Assembly (NCBI GenBank): GCA_035534295.1
Contig: DATLSE010000006.1
Location: forward strand, 48,116 to 112,115
DNA from: DATKQJ01 sp035534295
Lineage (GTDB): Bacteria > Chloroflexota > Dormibacteria > Dormibacterales > Dormibacteraceae
Direction of reading: 5' to 3'
DNA: 64,000 bases
Shown here: positions 56,418 through 64,000 of the stretch, piece after piece
How positions within the stretch are numbered: position 1 is the first letter of the stretch
Layout of the letters: each line of letters begins with the position of its first letter
Translations under genes and position numbers: made by a program
The notes under the pieces: model-generated
The model's input: the letters and a program-made list of their open reading frames with translations, nothing else
The model's database searches: none
Told to the model about the DNA's origin: nothing

Positions 56418-58162
56418 AGCAGAGCCTCGGAGACCGCCGCCCAGCACTCCCGATGACCGCGCACGCTGGCTCCGCGCTCGAACCGGGCACAGAGCAGGGT
56501 CGGTCGGCCCGAGTTGAGGGATTGCTCGATCTGGGGGCCGAGTTCGGACGCCCGCTCGACCAGACGCCAGTCGAGATCATAGAGCTGGGCCACGTCCTCC
56601 AGGCGCAGGCCCAGCGGGGTGGCGAAGACCTCTTCGAACACGTCCGGATGGCGCGATGGGGGCAGGAACTCAAAGATGCCACCGCCGTTGTTGTCGAGGA
56701 CCACGATCAGCGGATGCAGCTCGTGCCGCCGAACCGCCCAGAGCCCGTTCATGTCGTGGTAGAGACTCAGATCGCCGAGCAGCATGACTCCCGGACCGGG
56801 GCTGGCAGCCGCCACGCCGAGCCCGGTCGAGACCAGACCGTCGATGCCACTGACGCCGCGGTTGGCGAAGAAGCGCAGTCCATCGGCGTGAGGCGGCCAG
56901 AAGCTGTCGACGTCGCGCACGGCCAGGCTCGATCCGACCATCACCGCAGACCGCGCCGGCAGGCCGTGGGCCAGGGCCCGGACCACGTGGCCCTCGTGGA
57001 GCGAGCCGTGGTCCAGGGCGCGGTCAACCGCCGCCGCGGCGATGGCACCCCCGTCCCTCCAGGCCCGGACCCACTCCCGTCCCTCCCCTCCGCCGCCCAG
57101 GCGCTCGGAGGCGAGCTCGAGCAGGCGCAGGGGATCTCCGCGCAGAATGGCCGCGGCCTCCTGTCCGGGGTCACGCCAGCCCTCCTCGTCGACCAGGATC
57201 TGGCTCGCGCCGGACTCCGCGATGAGGGTGTTGAGCGCCCTTGAAGTCGGCGGGGCCCCGAGCCGGATGACCAGATCGGGCTTGTGGGCGGCGGTCCACT
57301 CGGGCTCCCGCAGCAGAGCGTCATAGGCTTCCACCAGGCCCACGAGCCCGCGCCGCCGCAGGTGCGAGGTGGGCTCGGCCAGGATGGGCACGGGCGCCAC
57401 CTGGGCGAGCGCCGCCAGAGCCCCGGCCAGCCGCGCTCCCGAGCGCATCTCTCCCAGCACGAGCAGGGGCCGCCGAGCCTGACGCAGGGCGGCGGCCAGA
57501 TACTGCACGGCCGCTGGGCTGGGCTCGCCCAGGCTGCGCTCGAGGCGCAGCGGGGCACCGGTGACCGGGTCCGGCTCCACCGCCGCCCCGGGGTCGGGGG
57601 TCAGGGGCTCGCGCAGGGGAAGGTTCAGATGCACCGGCCCCGGGGGCGATCCCAGTGTCTCCGCCAGGGCCCGATCGGCCAGGCGGCGCCAGCGTCGGGC
57701 GTGGCCCTGGGTCTCGTCCGGCGGCCCGGGGTCAAAGTACCAGCGCACCGCGCCCGAATACAGGCGGGACTGATCGATGACCTGATTGGCTCCCACCCCG
57801 CGCAGCTCGGGCGGGCGGTCCGCGGTCAGGACTAGGAGCGGGGTCCGGGATTGGTCGGCCTCGAGCACCGCGGGGTGGAACTCGGCGGCCGCGGTTCCGC
57901 TGGTGCAGAGCAGGGCCACCGGGCGCTCGGTCGCCTTGGCCAGACCGAGGGCGAAGTAGGACGAGCTGCGCTCGTCCACGTGCACGTAGACCCTGATCGC
58001 ACGATGGCGCGCGAAGGCGATGGCCAGCGGGGCCGAGCGCGATCCGGGCGAGATGCAGACGGCGAGCAGGCCGGCGCGGGCCAGCTGATCGACGAACGTG
58101 GCCGCGAAGCGATGTGTAATCTGGGCTGCAACCTTGGACGCTTGGTCTTCGCCATCCTCCAT
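56414..58162 (-). CDS. menD: 2-succinyl-5-enolpyruvyl-6-hydroxy-3-cyclohexene-1-carboxylate synthase (MenD)
   Basis: A 582-residue thiamine-diphosphate enzyme with the MenD signatures ISPGSRSAPLAIAFARH and HVDERSSSYFALGLAKATERPVALLCTSGTAAAEFHPAVLEADQSRTPLLVLTADRPPELRGVGANQVIDQSRLYSG in the Pyr domain, and the PP-domain block ANRGVSGIDGLVSTGLGVA with LLGDLSLYHDMNGLWA and VLDNNGGGIFEFLP. It adds the succinyl-semialdehyde unit of 2-oxoglutarate to isochorismate. The ATG has a good SD-like AGAGGGGG about 6 nt upstream. It is convergent with ftsH (4-bp overlap) and divergent from menH. Confidence 0.95.
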   Translation of the reverse strand: MEDGEDQASKVAAQITHRFAATFVDQLARAGLLAVCISPGSRSAPLAIAFARHRAIRVYVHVDERSSSYFALGLAKATERPVALLCTSGTAAAEFHPAVLEADQSRTPLLVLTADRPPELRGVGANQVIDQSRLYSGAVRWYFDPGPPDETQGHARRWRRLADRALAETLGSPPGPVHLNLPLREPLTPDPGAAVEPDPVTGAPLRLERSLGEPSPAAVQYLAAALRQARRPLLVLGEMRSGARLAGALAALAQVAPVPILAEPTSHLRRRGLVGLVEAYDALLREPEWTAAHKPDLVIRLGAPPTSRALNTLIAESGASQILVDEEGWRDPGQEAAAILRGDPLRLLELASERLGGGGEGREWVRAWRDGGAIAAAAVDRALDHGSLHEGHVVRALAHGLPARSAVMVGSSLAVRDVDSFWPPHADGLRFFANRGVSGIDGLVSTGLGVAAASPGPGVMLLGDLSLYHDMNGLWAVRRHELHPLIVVLDNNGGGIFEFLPPSRHPDVFEEVFATPLGLRLEDVAQLYDLDWRLVERASELGPQIEQSLNSGRPTLLCARFERGASVRGHRECWAAVSEALL

Positions 58163-58190
58163 CGAAGCCCCCTCAGAGCTGTCCGCGCAG

Positions 58191-58958
58191 GTGGACGGCG
58201 AGGGCCCGGCGGTGACACTGCTCCACGGGTTCAGCCAGATCGGGGCCAGCTGGGACGAGATCCGGGCACGGCTGCCGAGGGGACATCGCTACATCGTCCC
58301 CGATCTCCCGGGCCACGGGGCCAACGCCGCGGCGCGAGCCGACATGGAAGGCGCCGGAGACGCCCTGATCGCGCTCTGGAACGAGCTCGGGGTGGAGCGG
58401 AGTCACGTGATCGGATATTCCCTGGGCGGGCGCCTGGCGCTGGACCTGGCCACGCGCCATCCCCAGCGCCTGCTCTCCCTGGCCGTGATCGGAGCCCACG
58501 CCGGACTCCAAGACCCCGCGCTCCGACGCCAACGGGTCGAGGCCGACCTCGAGCTGGCCGGCCTCATCCGGGCCCGAGGCATGGAGTGGTTCGCCGACTA
58601 CTGGGCCGGCCTGCCCCTGTTCGCGGGCCAGCGCGAGCTGGGTCCGACCTGGACGGCGCGATCGCGGAGCTGGCGCCTGGCCAACAACGCGCCCGGTCTG
58701 AGCGCCAGCCTGGCCGGTATGGGGCAGGGCAGCGCGCCCGACCGCTGGTCCCACCTGGCGCGGATCGACGCTCCGACCCTGATCATCGCCGGGGCCCAGG
58801 ACGAGATCTACTCCGCCCACGCCCGCCGCCTGGCTCAGCTCATTCCTCGCGCTCGGCTGGCTCTGGTTGCAGGTGCCGGCCACGCCTGTCACCTGGAGCG
58901 CCCCGAGGCAACCGCGCGCCTCCTCGAGGACCATCTGCTTCACGGCTCAACACGGTAG
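58191..58958 (+). CDS. menH: SHCHC synthase MenH-like alpha/beta hydrolase
   Basis: About 255 residues: TLLHGFSQIGASWDEIRARLPRGHRYIVPDLPGHGAN, the nucleophile elbow HVIGYSLGGRLALDLATRHPQRL, ARGMEWFADYWAGLPLFAGQ (typical MenH lid), LIIAGAQDEIYSA (Asp) and VAGAGHACHLERPEA (His). It eliminates pyruvate from the MenD product. The frame is open back to 58098 inside menD. GTG 58191 avoids overlap, but it cuts the first beta strand (ELSAQVDGEGPAVTLLHG), so TTG 58134 or ATG 58098, overlapping menD head to head, are serious alternatives. Confidence 0.88.
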   Translation: MDGEGPAVTLLHGFSQIGASWDEIRARLPRGHRYIVPDLPGHGANAAARADMEGAGDALIALWNELGVERSHVIGYSLGGRLALDLATRHPQRLLSLAVIGAHAGLQDPALRRQRVEADLELAGLIRARGMEWFADYWAGLPLFAGQRELGPTWTARSRSWRLANNAPGLSASLAGMGQGSAPDRWSHLARIDAPTLIIAGAQDEIYSAHARRLAQLIPRARLALVAGAGHACHLERPEATARLLEDHLLHGSTR

Positions 58959-59911
58959 CGCCTCAGGGCGTCGCGATCTAGCTCGACTCCCAGCCCGGGC
59001 GAGTCGGGAAGCGACATCAGGGGTCCGGGCGGGCCCAGGCCGACGCCGGGATCGACCTCGAGCAGAGACGCGGTGGCCAGGCCGCAGGCCCTGGGCTCAC
59101 GCGGCAGCGCGCAGGCCACCTGGAGCGCGGCGGCCAGACCGACCGAGGTCTCGAGCGATGATCCGAGGAGCACGGGGCCGGCGGCGACCCGGGCCAGGCC
59201 GAGGGCGGGGCGCGCTCCACCCACGGTGGCCAGCTTGATCGCCAACACGACGCCGGCCGCACCCAGGGCACGACCCAGGTCCAGATCGGCCAGCGATTCG
59301 TCCGCTCCGGTGCCGGGACCCATCTGGAGCCAGGCCGACAGGGGTGCGGTGGCGGGCAGGGGTTGCTCGATGAACTCGAGCCGAAAGCGGGCGAGCGCGG
59401 CGGGAGACAGCTCTGGACCACTCTGGTTCATGTCCAGGCGGAGCTGAGCGCCAGGCCCTCCAGCCTCTCGCGCAGCGGCAAGGCGCTCCTGATCGAGGGC
59501 CCCGCCGCGATCCAGCGCCTTCAGCTTGAAGGTCTCAAATCCCGCCCCCCGGGCGCTCGCCACCTCCGCCCCAACCTGGGCCGGGGACTGGGCCCGCACC
59601 AGGTGAGAGCAGCGCACCTGGCGCCGGCGCACCCCGCCCAGGAGCTCGGCCACGCAAAGTCCGCGCTCCCGGGCCTGGAGGTCCAAGAGTGCCGACGACC
59701 AGGCCGCGCGGGCGGCCGCCGAGCGCGGGCGGCCGCGCGTGAGCTCAGCGCAGATATCGGCCAGGGAGCCGCCCCGCTCGGGCAGGGCCGGAGCCTCGCC
59801 CAGGCCCTGAACCGAGCCCCGGTGGAGAACCAGGATGGCGCTCCGGAGGTGACCTCGGTCGAGCGGGATCTGAATCGGCAGAACCTCTATCCGGTCGACC
59901 GCGGGGGGCAT
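58940..59911 (-). CDS. menC: o-Succinylbenzoate synthase
   Basis: 323 residues of the enolase superfamily: a capping domain, then the barrel with the KxK acid/base motif FKLKALD, and metal ligands in LRLDMNQ, EFIEQPL and GADESLADLDL. The second lysine is in VLAIKLATVGGA, and LLGSSLETSVGLAAALQVA follows. It dehydrates SHCHC to o-succinylbenzoate. The ATG overlaps the menA stop by one base (TGATG), so translation is coupled. The open frame extends further upstream, but that lies within menA. It ends convergently with menH (19-bp overlap). Confidence 0.9.
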   Translation of the reverse strand: MPPAVDRIEVLPIQIPLDRGHLRSAILVLHRGSVQGLGEAPALPERGGSLADICAELTRGRPRSAAARAAWSSALLDLQARERGLCVAELLGGVRRRQVRCSHLVRAQSPAQVGAEVASARGAGFETFKLKALDRGGALDQERLAAAREAGGPGAQLRLDMNQSGPELSPAALARFRLEFIEQPLPATAPLSAWLQMGPGTGADESLADLDLGRALGAAGVVLAIKLATVGGARPALGLARVAAGPVLLGSSLETSVGLAAALQVACALPREPRACGLATASLLEVDPGVGLGPPGPLMSLPDSPGLGVELDRDALRRYRVEP

Positions 59912-60807
59912 CAGATCAGAAGCCCGAGTGCGATCAGGAGCGCGAGCCACAGTTCCATCGCGGCCGTCTGACGCAGGGCTCCTACCAGGCGCGCTGGCTC
60001 AGTCTCGCCGCTCCCAATCACGACCCGCAGTCCGAGCGGCGCTGCGAGCAGGGCCAGGAGAAGGAAGGGGCGGTGATAGAGCAGCGCGGCCACCACCGGC
60101 GCGAGTACCCCAACGCCTAAGAGCAGCCCCACCTCGACCCTGGTCCCGCGCCGCCCCAGGCGCGCGGCCAGCGTCATCTTCCCCGCGCGGCGATCGCTCT
60201 CGATGTCGCGCAGGTTGTTGACGCCCAGAATGGCGCAGGCCATACAGCCCAGCGCTGAGGCCAGCCACCAGGTCTCGGGCGGGATCTGGAGCAGGAGGAC
60301 GTAGACCGTGCCCGCCGTCGCCACCAGGCCGAAGAAGATAAAGGTGAAGACCTCGCCCAGACCGATGTAGCCGTAGGGCCTGGGCCCACCGGTGTAGAGC
60401 CAGGCGGCGAGGATGGCCGCCGCCCCCAAAAAAATCAGCCGGGGATCGGTGAGCAGACTCAGCGCCAGCCCGCTCACCGCGGCGATGGCAAAGGCGATGA
60501 TGGCTGCCAGGCGCACGGACCCGGGCGAGACCAGACCCGAGGCAGCCGCTCGCACCGGTCCTCGGCGCTCGCGATCGGCGCCGCGGCGATGGTCGGAATA
60601 GTCGTTGGCGTAGTTGACCCCGACCTGAATCGCCAGGGCCACGAGCAAGGCAGCCACGCCCGCCCACGCTCTCACCCGACCGACCGCGGTGGCCAGGGCC
60701 ACGGCCGCCAGTACGGGCGCCACCGAGGCGGCCAGGGTGGCGGGCCGCGCCGCCAGCCACCAGAGCCGGATCCGGCTCAGCTCAGGGGCGCCGGGGGAAT
60801 CGACCAA
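59911..60807 (-). CDS. menA: 1,4-Dihydroxy-2-naphthoate polyprenyltransferase
   Basis: 298 residues, an UbiA-superfamily enzyme with about eight membrane helices. The two Asp-rich motifs are NYANDYSDHRRGAD (NDxxD) and NNLRDIESDRRAGK (DxxxD). The N-terminus WWLAARPATLAASVAPVLAA and the C-terminal FLLLALLAAPLGLRV are typical of MenA. It prenylates and decarboxylates DHNA to demethylmenaquinone. The start is TTG, overlapping the menB 3' end by 26 bp; the operon order is menB-menA-menC. No ubiE/menG methyltransferase lies in the window. Confidence 0.93.
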   Translation of the reverse strand: MVDSPGAPELSRIRLWWLAARPATLAASVAPVLAAVALATAVGRVRAWAGVAALLVALAIQVGVNYANDYSDHRRGADRERRGPVRAAASGLVSPGSVRLAAIIAFAIAAVSGLALSLLTDPRLIFLGAAAILAAWLYTGGPRPYGYIGLGEVFTFIFFGLVATAGTVYVLLLQIPPETWWLASALGCMACAILGVNNLRDIESDRRAGKMTLAARLGRRGTRVEVGLLLGVGVLAPVVAALLYHRPFLLLALLAAPLGLRVVIGSGETEPARLVGALRQTAAMELWLALLIALGLLI

Positions 60808-61597
60808 AGTCGGGCTTGCGCTTTTCCAGGTAGGCGTCGCGGCCCTCCTGGGCCTCCTCGCTCAGGTAGTAGAGCAGGGTGGCATCCCCCGCCAGCTGCT
60901 GGATCCCCGCCAGACCGTCGTCGGCCGCGTTGAGGCTGGCCTTGAGCAGACGCAGGGCGAGGGGGCTGTGACGCAGGATCTGACGCGCCACAGCCATGGT
61001 CTCCTCCTCCAGCCGGGCCAGCGGCACGACCCGGTTGACCAGGCCCATCTCGAGCGCCTGCTGGGCGTCGTACTGCTCGCATAAAAACCAGATCTCGCGC
61101 GCCTTCTTCTGACCCACACTGCGGGCCAGAAGTCCTGATCCGTAGCCCCCGTCGAAGCTTCCCACCCGAGGCCCGGTCTGGCCGAAGCGAGCGTTGTCAG
61201 CGGCGATGGTGAGATCGCACACCACGTGCAGGACGTGGCCCCCACCGATGGCGTAGCCCGCCACCATCGCGATCACGGGCTTGGGGGTGCGCCGGATCTG
61301 GATCTGCAGGTCGAGCACGTTGAGCCGTCCCACCCCGGCCTCGTCGCGATAGCCGTCGGCGCCGCGAATGCGCTGGTCACCCCCCGAGCAGAACGCCTCC
61401 GTGCCCGCCCCGGTCAGGATGATGACTCCAATGTCCGAGTCGTCGCGGGCCACATCGAAGGCGCGGCTGAGCTCGAACAGGGTGGTGGGCCGGAAGGCGT
61501 TGCGCACCTCGGGCCGGTTGATCGTGATCTTGGCCACCCCGTCCAGCGTCTGGTACCAGATGTCCTCGTAGTCTCCACCGCCGATCCAACCTTCCAA
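60782..61597 (-). CDS. menB: 1,4-Dihydroxy-2-naphthoyl-CoA synthase
   Basis: 271 residues of the crotonase family with MenB-specific blocks: YEDIWYQTLDGVAKITINRPEVRNAFRP, FCSGGDQRIRG, VIAMVAGYAIGGGHVLHVVCDLTIAADNARFGQTGPRVGSFDGGYGSGLLAR (the GSFDGGYG loop is MenB-diagnostic), GQKKAREIWFLCEQYDAQQALEMGLVN and a C-terminal YLEKRKPDFGRFPRRP. It cyclises o-succinylbenzoyl-CoA to DHNA-CoA. Start is TTG with an excellent SD (AGGAG, 7 nt spacer). First gene of the menB-menA-menC operon, divergent from menE. Confidence 0.95.
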   Translation of the reverse strand: MEGWIGGGDYEDIWYQTLDGVAKITINRPEVRNAFRPTTLFELSRAFDVARDDSDIGVIILTGAGTEAFCSGGDQRIRGADGYRDEAGVGRLNVLDLQIQIRRTPKPVIAMVAGYAIGGGHVLHVVCDLTIAADNARFGQTGPRVGSFDGGYGSGLLARSVGQKKAREIWFLCEQYDAQQALEMGLVNRVVPLARLEEETMAVARQILRHSPLALRLLKASLNAADDGLAGIQQLAGDATLLYYLSEEAQEGRDAYLEKRKPDFGRFPRRP

Positions 61598-61632
61598 GCC
61601 ACCACTCCTGAGCCCTAGCTGACGGGGTTTTC

Positions 61633-63042
61633 ATGCTAGCCCACCACCGGCCCCGGGTCCGTCGGCGGCAGGTCCGGCAACCCGCGGTGCATGATCAGGG
61701 CGTGGACGATCCCCTGCGAGCAGCCGCCGTGGCGGCGCGGGCCCGGCGGGCTGTCATCGACTTGGGCCAGGACTACTGGGTGAGCTGGTTTCAGCTCGAC
61801 GACCTCGCCCACCAGTGGAGCCAGCGTCTTAGCCGCCAGGGGCTGATACCCGGGCAGCGGGTGGCGCTCCAGGAGCCGGCCGGCGTCCGCTTCGCGGCGA
61901 TCCTGCACGCCTGCCTGCGCTGCAGCGCCGCCCTGGTCCCGATCTCGCCCTCCGCCCACCCCGAGGACCTGGCCCGAATTCTGGCCGACGCCCGGCCTCG
62001 CTTCCTGATCCGCGACGCCGAGGTGATGGAATTGGAGAACCCCGCCGCAGGCGATCCCGAGGACGCGACCGTGCTCTACACCTCGGGCACCAGCGGTCCG
62101 CCCAAGGGGGTGCGCCACACGCTCTCAAACCATCTCGCCTCGGCCCGGGGCTGCCTGGATGCGCTCGGGGTGGACGCGCGCGACCGCTGGCTTCTGACCC
62201 TCTCTCCCCACCACGTGGGCGGACTGGCCATCTTCATCCGCAACTCTCTTGCCATGGCCAGCTGCATCACGCTGCCCGAGTTCGAGGAGGGCGCGGTGCT
62301 GGGCGCCATCCGCGATCACGGCGCAACGCTGATCTCCCTGGTGCCGACCATGCTCGAGCGCCTGCTGGCGGCCGGCGGCGAGGACGAGCTTCGCCGGCTG
62401 CGCGTGATATTGATCGGGGGCGCCCCCGCGCCCGCTGAGCGCGTGCGCGAGTGGATCGAGCTGGGGCTCAAGGTCGCCCCCAGCTACGGGATGACCGAAA
62501 CGGCATCCCAGATCGCGATCGCCTCTCCGACCGAGGCGTTAGAACACCCGGGTTCAGCCGGAAGGGTGGGGAGCCACGCCCGGGTCGAGATCGAGGCCGG
62601 TGAGATCGTGGTCAGCGGGCCCAGCCTCTTCGCCGGCTACGTCAACCCGGAACTGAATTCGGAGCCCGACCCGACGCGCTTTCACACCGGGGACCTGGGA
62701 CGCCTGGACGGGGACGTCCTGAGCGTGCTGGGCCGGGCCGACGACACCATCATCACCGGCGGCGAGAACGTTCGACCCGAGGAGGTGGAATCGGTCCTGT
62801 CCTCGCACCCCGGCGTGCGCGAGGCAGTGGTGGCCGGGATCGACGACCCCCTCTGGGGACAGGTCGTGGGCGCCTGGGTGGTGGGAGAGGTGACGCCGGA
62901 TGAACTCGGCGCCTTCTGCCGGGAGCGGCTGCCCAACTTCAAGATTCCCAAGCAGTGGATGGTGGTCAACGCCATCCCAAGGGGGTCCGGGGGCAAGGTT
63001 TCGCGCCGCACCTTGGGAAAAACCCGCACCAATTTCACTTAA
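61633..63042 (+). CDS. menE: o-Succinylbenzoate-CoA ligase
   Basis: 469 residues, AMP-forming ligase: A3 motif TVLYTSGTSGPPKGVRHT, LLTLSPHHVGGLAIF, SLVPTMLERLL, VILIGGAPAPAERV, APSYGMTETASQIA (A5), RFHTGDLGRLDGDVLSVLGRADDTIITGGENVRPEEVE (A7/A8) and the Lys motif RGSGGKVSRRTL. It activates o-succinylbenzoate to its CoA thioester for MenB. The GG-PHHVGG block is typical of MenE. The first 18 residues are Arg/His-rich and probably not conserved; GTG 61687 or 61702 may be the true start. GGGG lies 5 nt before ATG 61633. Confidence 0.92.
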   Translation: MLAHHRPRVRRRQVRQPAVHDQGVDDPLRAAAVAARARRAVIDLGQDYWVSWFQLDDLAHQWSQRLSRQGLIPGQRVALQEPAGVRFAAILHACLRCSAALVPISPSAHPEDLARILADARPRFLIRDAEVMELENPAAGDPEDATVLYTSGTSGPPKGVRHTLSNHLASARGCLDALGVDARDRWLLTLSPHHVGGLAIFIRNSLAMASCITLPEFEEGAVLGAIRDHGATLISLVPTMLERLLAAGGEDELRRLRVILIGGAPAPAERVREWIELGLKVAPSYGMTETASQIAIASPTEALEHPGSAGRVGSHARVEIEAGEIVVSGPSLFAGYVNPELNSEPDPTRFHTGDLGRLDGDVLSVLGRADDTIITGGENVRPEEVESVLSSHPGVREAVVAGIDDPLWGQVVGAWVVGEVTPDELGAFCRERLPNFKIPKQWMVVNAIPRGSGGKVSRRTLGKTRTNFT

Positions 63043-63082
63043 GAGGGATGAAATACGCAGACCCTCGGCTACATTTGCTCAC

Positions 63083-63856
63083 ATGTTAAAAGGAGTGGGG
63101 CGAACAGCCCTCGCGATACTGGCTCTTCTGAGCCTCTCGGGCTCCGCCGCGACCAGCTGGTCCGACGGATGGGTCGATGGCTGGGTCGATGGGGGAAGTA
63201 GCGGTACCGCCCTCAGCGCCAACTGGGCAGGCTACCTGAATGCCGTCGGCCCGTTGACGTCGGTGACCAGCACTTTCAACGTGCCTTCAGCGACGCAGCG
63301 TAACCCAGGCCAGGCTGAATACGCATCGGTCTGGGACGGAATCGGTGGTGCATCAATGGCCACCACCGCGCTGGTGCAGGCGGGCATCCACATCCAGGTC
63401 AGCCCAGATGGGGCGGCGACCTATTCGACCTTCGTCGAGGGACTGAGTTATAGCGGCGCCTTCGTCTACCAAACTCCCGTGGCGGTAACCCCGGGCAATC
63501 GGGTGATGGTCAGCGTGACCGAAATCGGAAGTACGCAGGTGCGATATCAGATTCTGAACCAGTCGACGGGGGTGGGGTTTGACCACACCTATGCGTTCGG
63601 GGGCGACAGCACTTCGGCGGAGTGGATTGTCGAGGCGCCACATTACAACGGCACCTTGGCGATCACGCCACGACTAAGCGCGGTGCGCTTTGAGGACACG
63701 GGCGTCACCCCAGGGCCGGGCGTGATCCCAATCACGATGGCTACCTACCCCACTGGGGCTCCGATCTACGTGGCCTCACCGCTCGCGCACGGTGGGTTCA
63801 CGGTGCACTCACAGCTGGGTTCACCAAAGTCGCTCGACGGTGGTCCTCATGCGTGA
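63083..63856 (+). CDS. Secreted G1 (eqolisin)-family acid endopeptidase homologue
   Basis: 257 residues. A signal peptide (KGVGRTALAILALLSLSGSAATS, cleavage near 23) precedes a short DGWVDGWVDGG repeat. The core matches glutamic peptidases: SANWAGYL (46-52), STFNVPSATQ, a WDGIGG block, LVQAGI with Q99, the expected catalytic Gln, and STFVEGLS with E119, the expected catalytic Glu. VTPGNRVMVSV and SAEWIVEAP (178-186) follow. The usual A-W-x-E-W-Y-P context is altered. Such enzymes work at acidic pH, suggesting an acid-soil habitat. TACATT (63070-63075) lies 7 nt before ATG; no SD. The longer open frame upstream is a menE shadow. Confidence 0.82.
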   Translation: MLKGVGRTALAILALLSLSGSAATSWSDGWVDGWVDGGSSGTALSANWAGYLNAVGPLTSVTSTFNVPSATQRNPGQAEYASVWDGIGGASMATTALVQAGIHIQVSPDGAATYSTFVEGLSYSGAFVYQTPVAVTPGNRVMVSVTEIGSTQVRYQILNQSTGVGFDHTYAFGGDSTSAEWIVEAPHYNGTLAITPRLSAVRFEDTGVTPGPGVIPITMATYPTGAPIYVASPLAHGGFTVHSQLGSPKSLDGGPHA

Positions 63857-63934
63857 TCTAAACCTTCTGCCAGTCAGGCGGAGCTACCGATCATGACCTG
63901 GTAGAAAGACCGCCACTTTAACCCCGGGGGCGCC

Positions 63935-63962
63935 CCCCGGCCGGCCGTTAGGCCGGTCGGGG
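63935..63962. repeat. Strong 12-bp inverted repeat downstream of the G1 peptidase gene
   Basis: Arms CCCCGGCCGGCC and GGCCGGTCGGGG flank the loop GTTA, with one G-T mismatch (G-U pair in one strand's RNA). Smaller GGCGCC and CCCCGGGG palindromes lie on both sides. There is no T-tract in either direction. It could be a Rho-type or transcript-end hairpin for the peptidase gene, or a member of a dispersed REP-like family. No gene is visible between 63857 and the window end. Confidence 0.4.
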
Positions 63963-64000
63963 CCGGCGCCCTCACCAGTTATTGGCCCTTGGAGCCCGGG

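Noticed and set aside
63900..64000. CRISPR or tandem repeat array at the right edge
   Set aside because: Only one imperfect palindrome plus short GGCGCC units; no repeated spacer-like spacing.

Overview
This 64 kb window is a gene-dense, very GC-rich bacterial chromosome segment. It carries an LCP-type envelope protein, a complete menaquinone (rather than ubiquinone) route, a propionyl-CoA/methylmalonyl-CoA pathway, an actinobacterial-style sulfur leader peptide and a secreted acid-protease homologue. This fits a soil bacterium near Dormibacterota, Chloroflexota or Actinomycetota; Candidatus Dormibacterota is my best guess, by inference only. I saw no rRNA, tRNA, CRISPR array, prophage or intact insertion sequence.

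Layout. 1-2.6 kb: 3' end of rarA, an NDK-like protein, a small MscS channel, ribosomal protein L25. 2.8-18 kb: acyl-CoA and propionate catabolism (mutase small subunit, MeaB, two acyl-CoA dehydrogenases, sucCD, acyl-CoA carboxylase, mutase large subunit, epimerase, SCP2 protein, acyl-CoA ligase), interrupted by an LCP protein and an O-antigen-ligase-like protein. 18-25 kb: an S9 peptidase and a sulfur cluster (membrane-anchored sulfite-oxidase-fold protein, siroheme synthase, siroheme sulfite/nitrite reductase preceded by a 28-codon Cys-ended leader peptide). 25-27.5 kb: a membrane Fe-S oxidoreductase of the EtfD/HdrD type that could carry dehydrogenase electrons to menaquinone. 27.5-40 kb: mixed housekeeping genes (Gfo/Idh/MocA oxidoreductase, coaE, galU, threonine deaminase with a stand-alone RAM domain, a four-gene SDR/PlsC/hydrolase/S51 operon, gltX, rlmN, PCD). 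40-47 kb: a signalling locus with a six-GAF histidine kinase, a kinase-like pseudo-partner, an MBL hydrolase and two response regulators. 47-52 kb: M20 amidohydrolase, DUF5317 protein, a divergent FtsH-like protease, an HtrA lipoprotein. 52-63 kb: menF, menD, menH, menC, menA, menB and menE in alternating orientation, with a canonical ftsH among them. The window ends with a secreted G1 (eqolisin) peptidase.

Two start types recur. Many transcription units have a TANNNT-like -10 box ending 6-9 nt before the start codon and no Shine-Dalgarno sequence, which implies leaderless mRNAs. Several operon-internal genes instead have a clear SD or overlap the upstream stop. I used this to revise several starts. 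The most interesting non-textbook signals are the sulfur leader peptide, the leaderless and bidirectional micro-promoters, the pseudo-kinase signalling locus, the FtsH oddities and the threonine deaminase/RAM pair.
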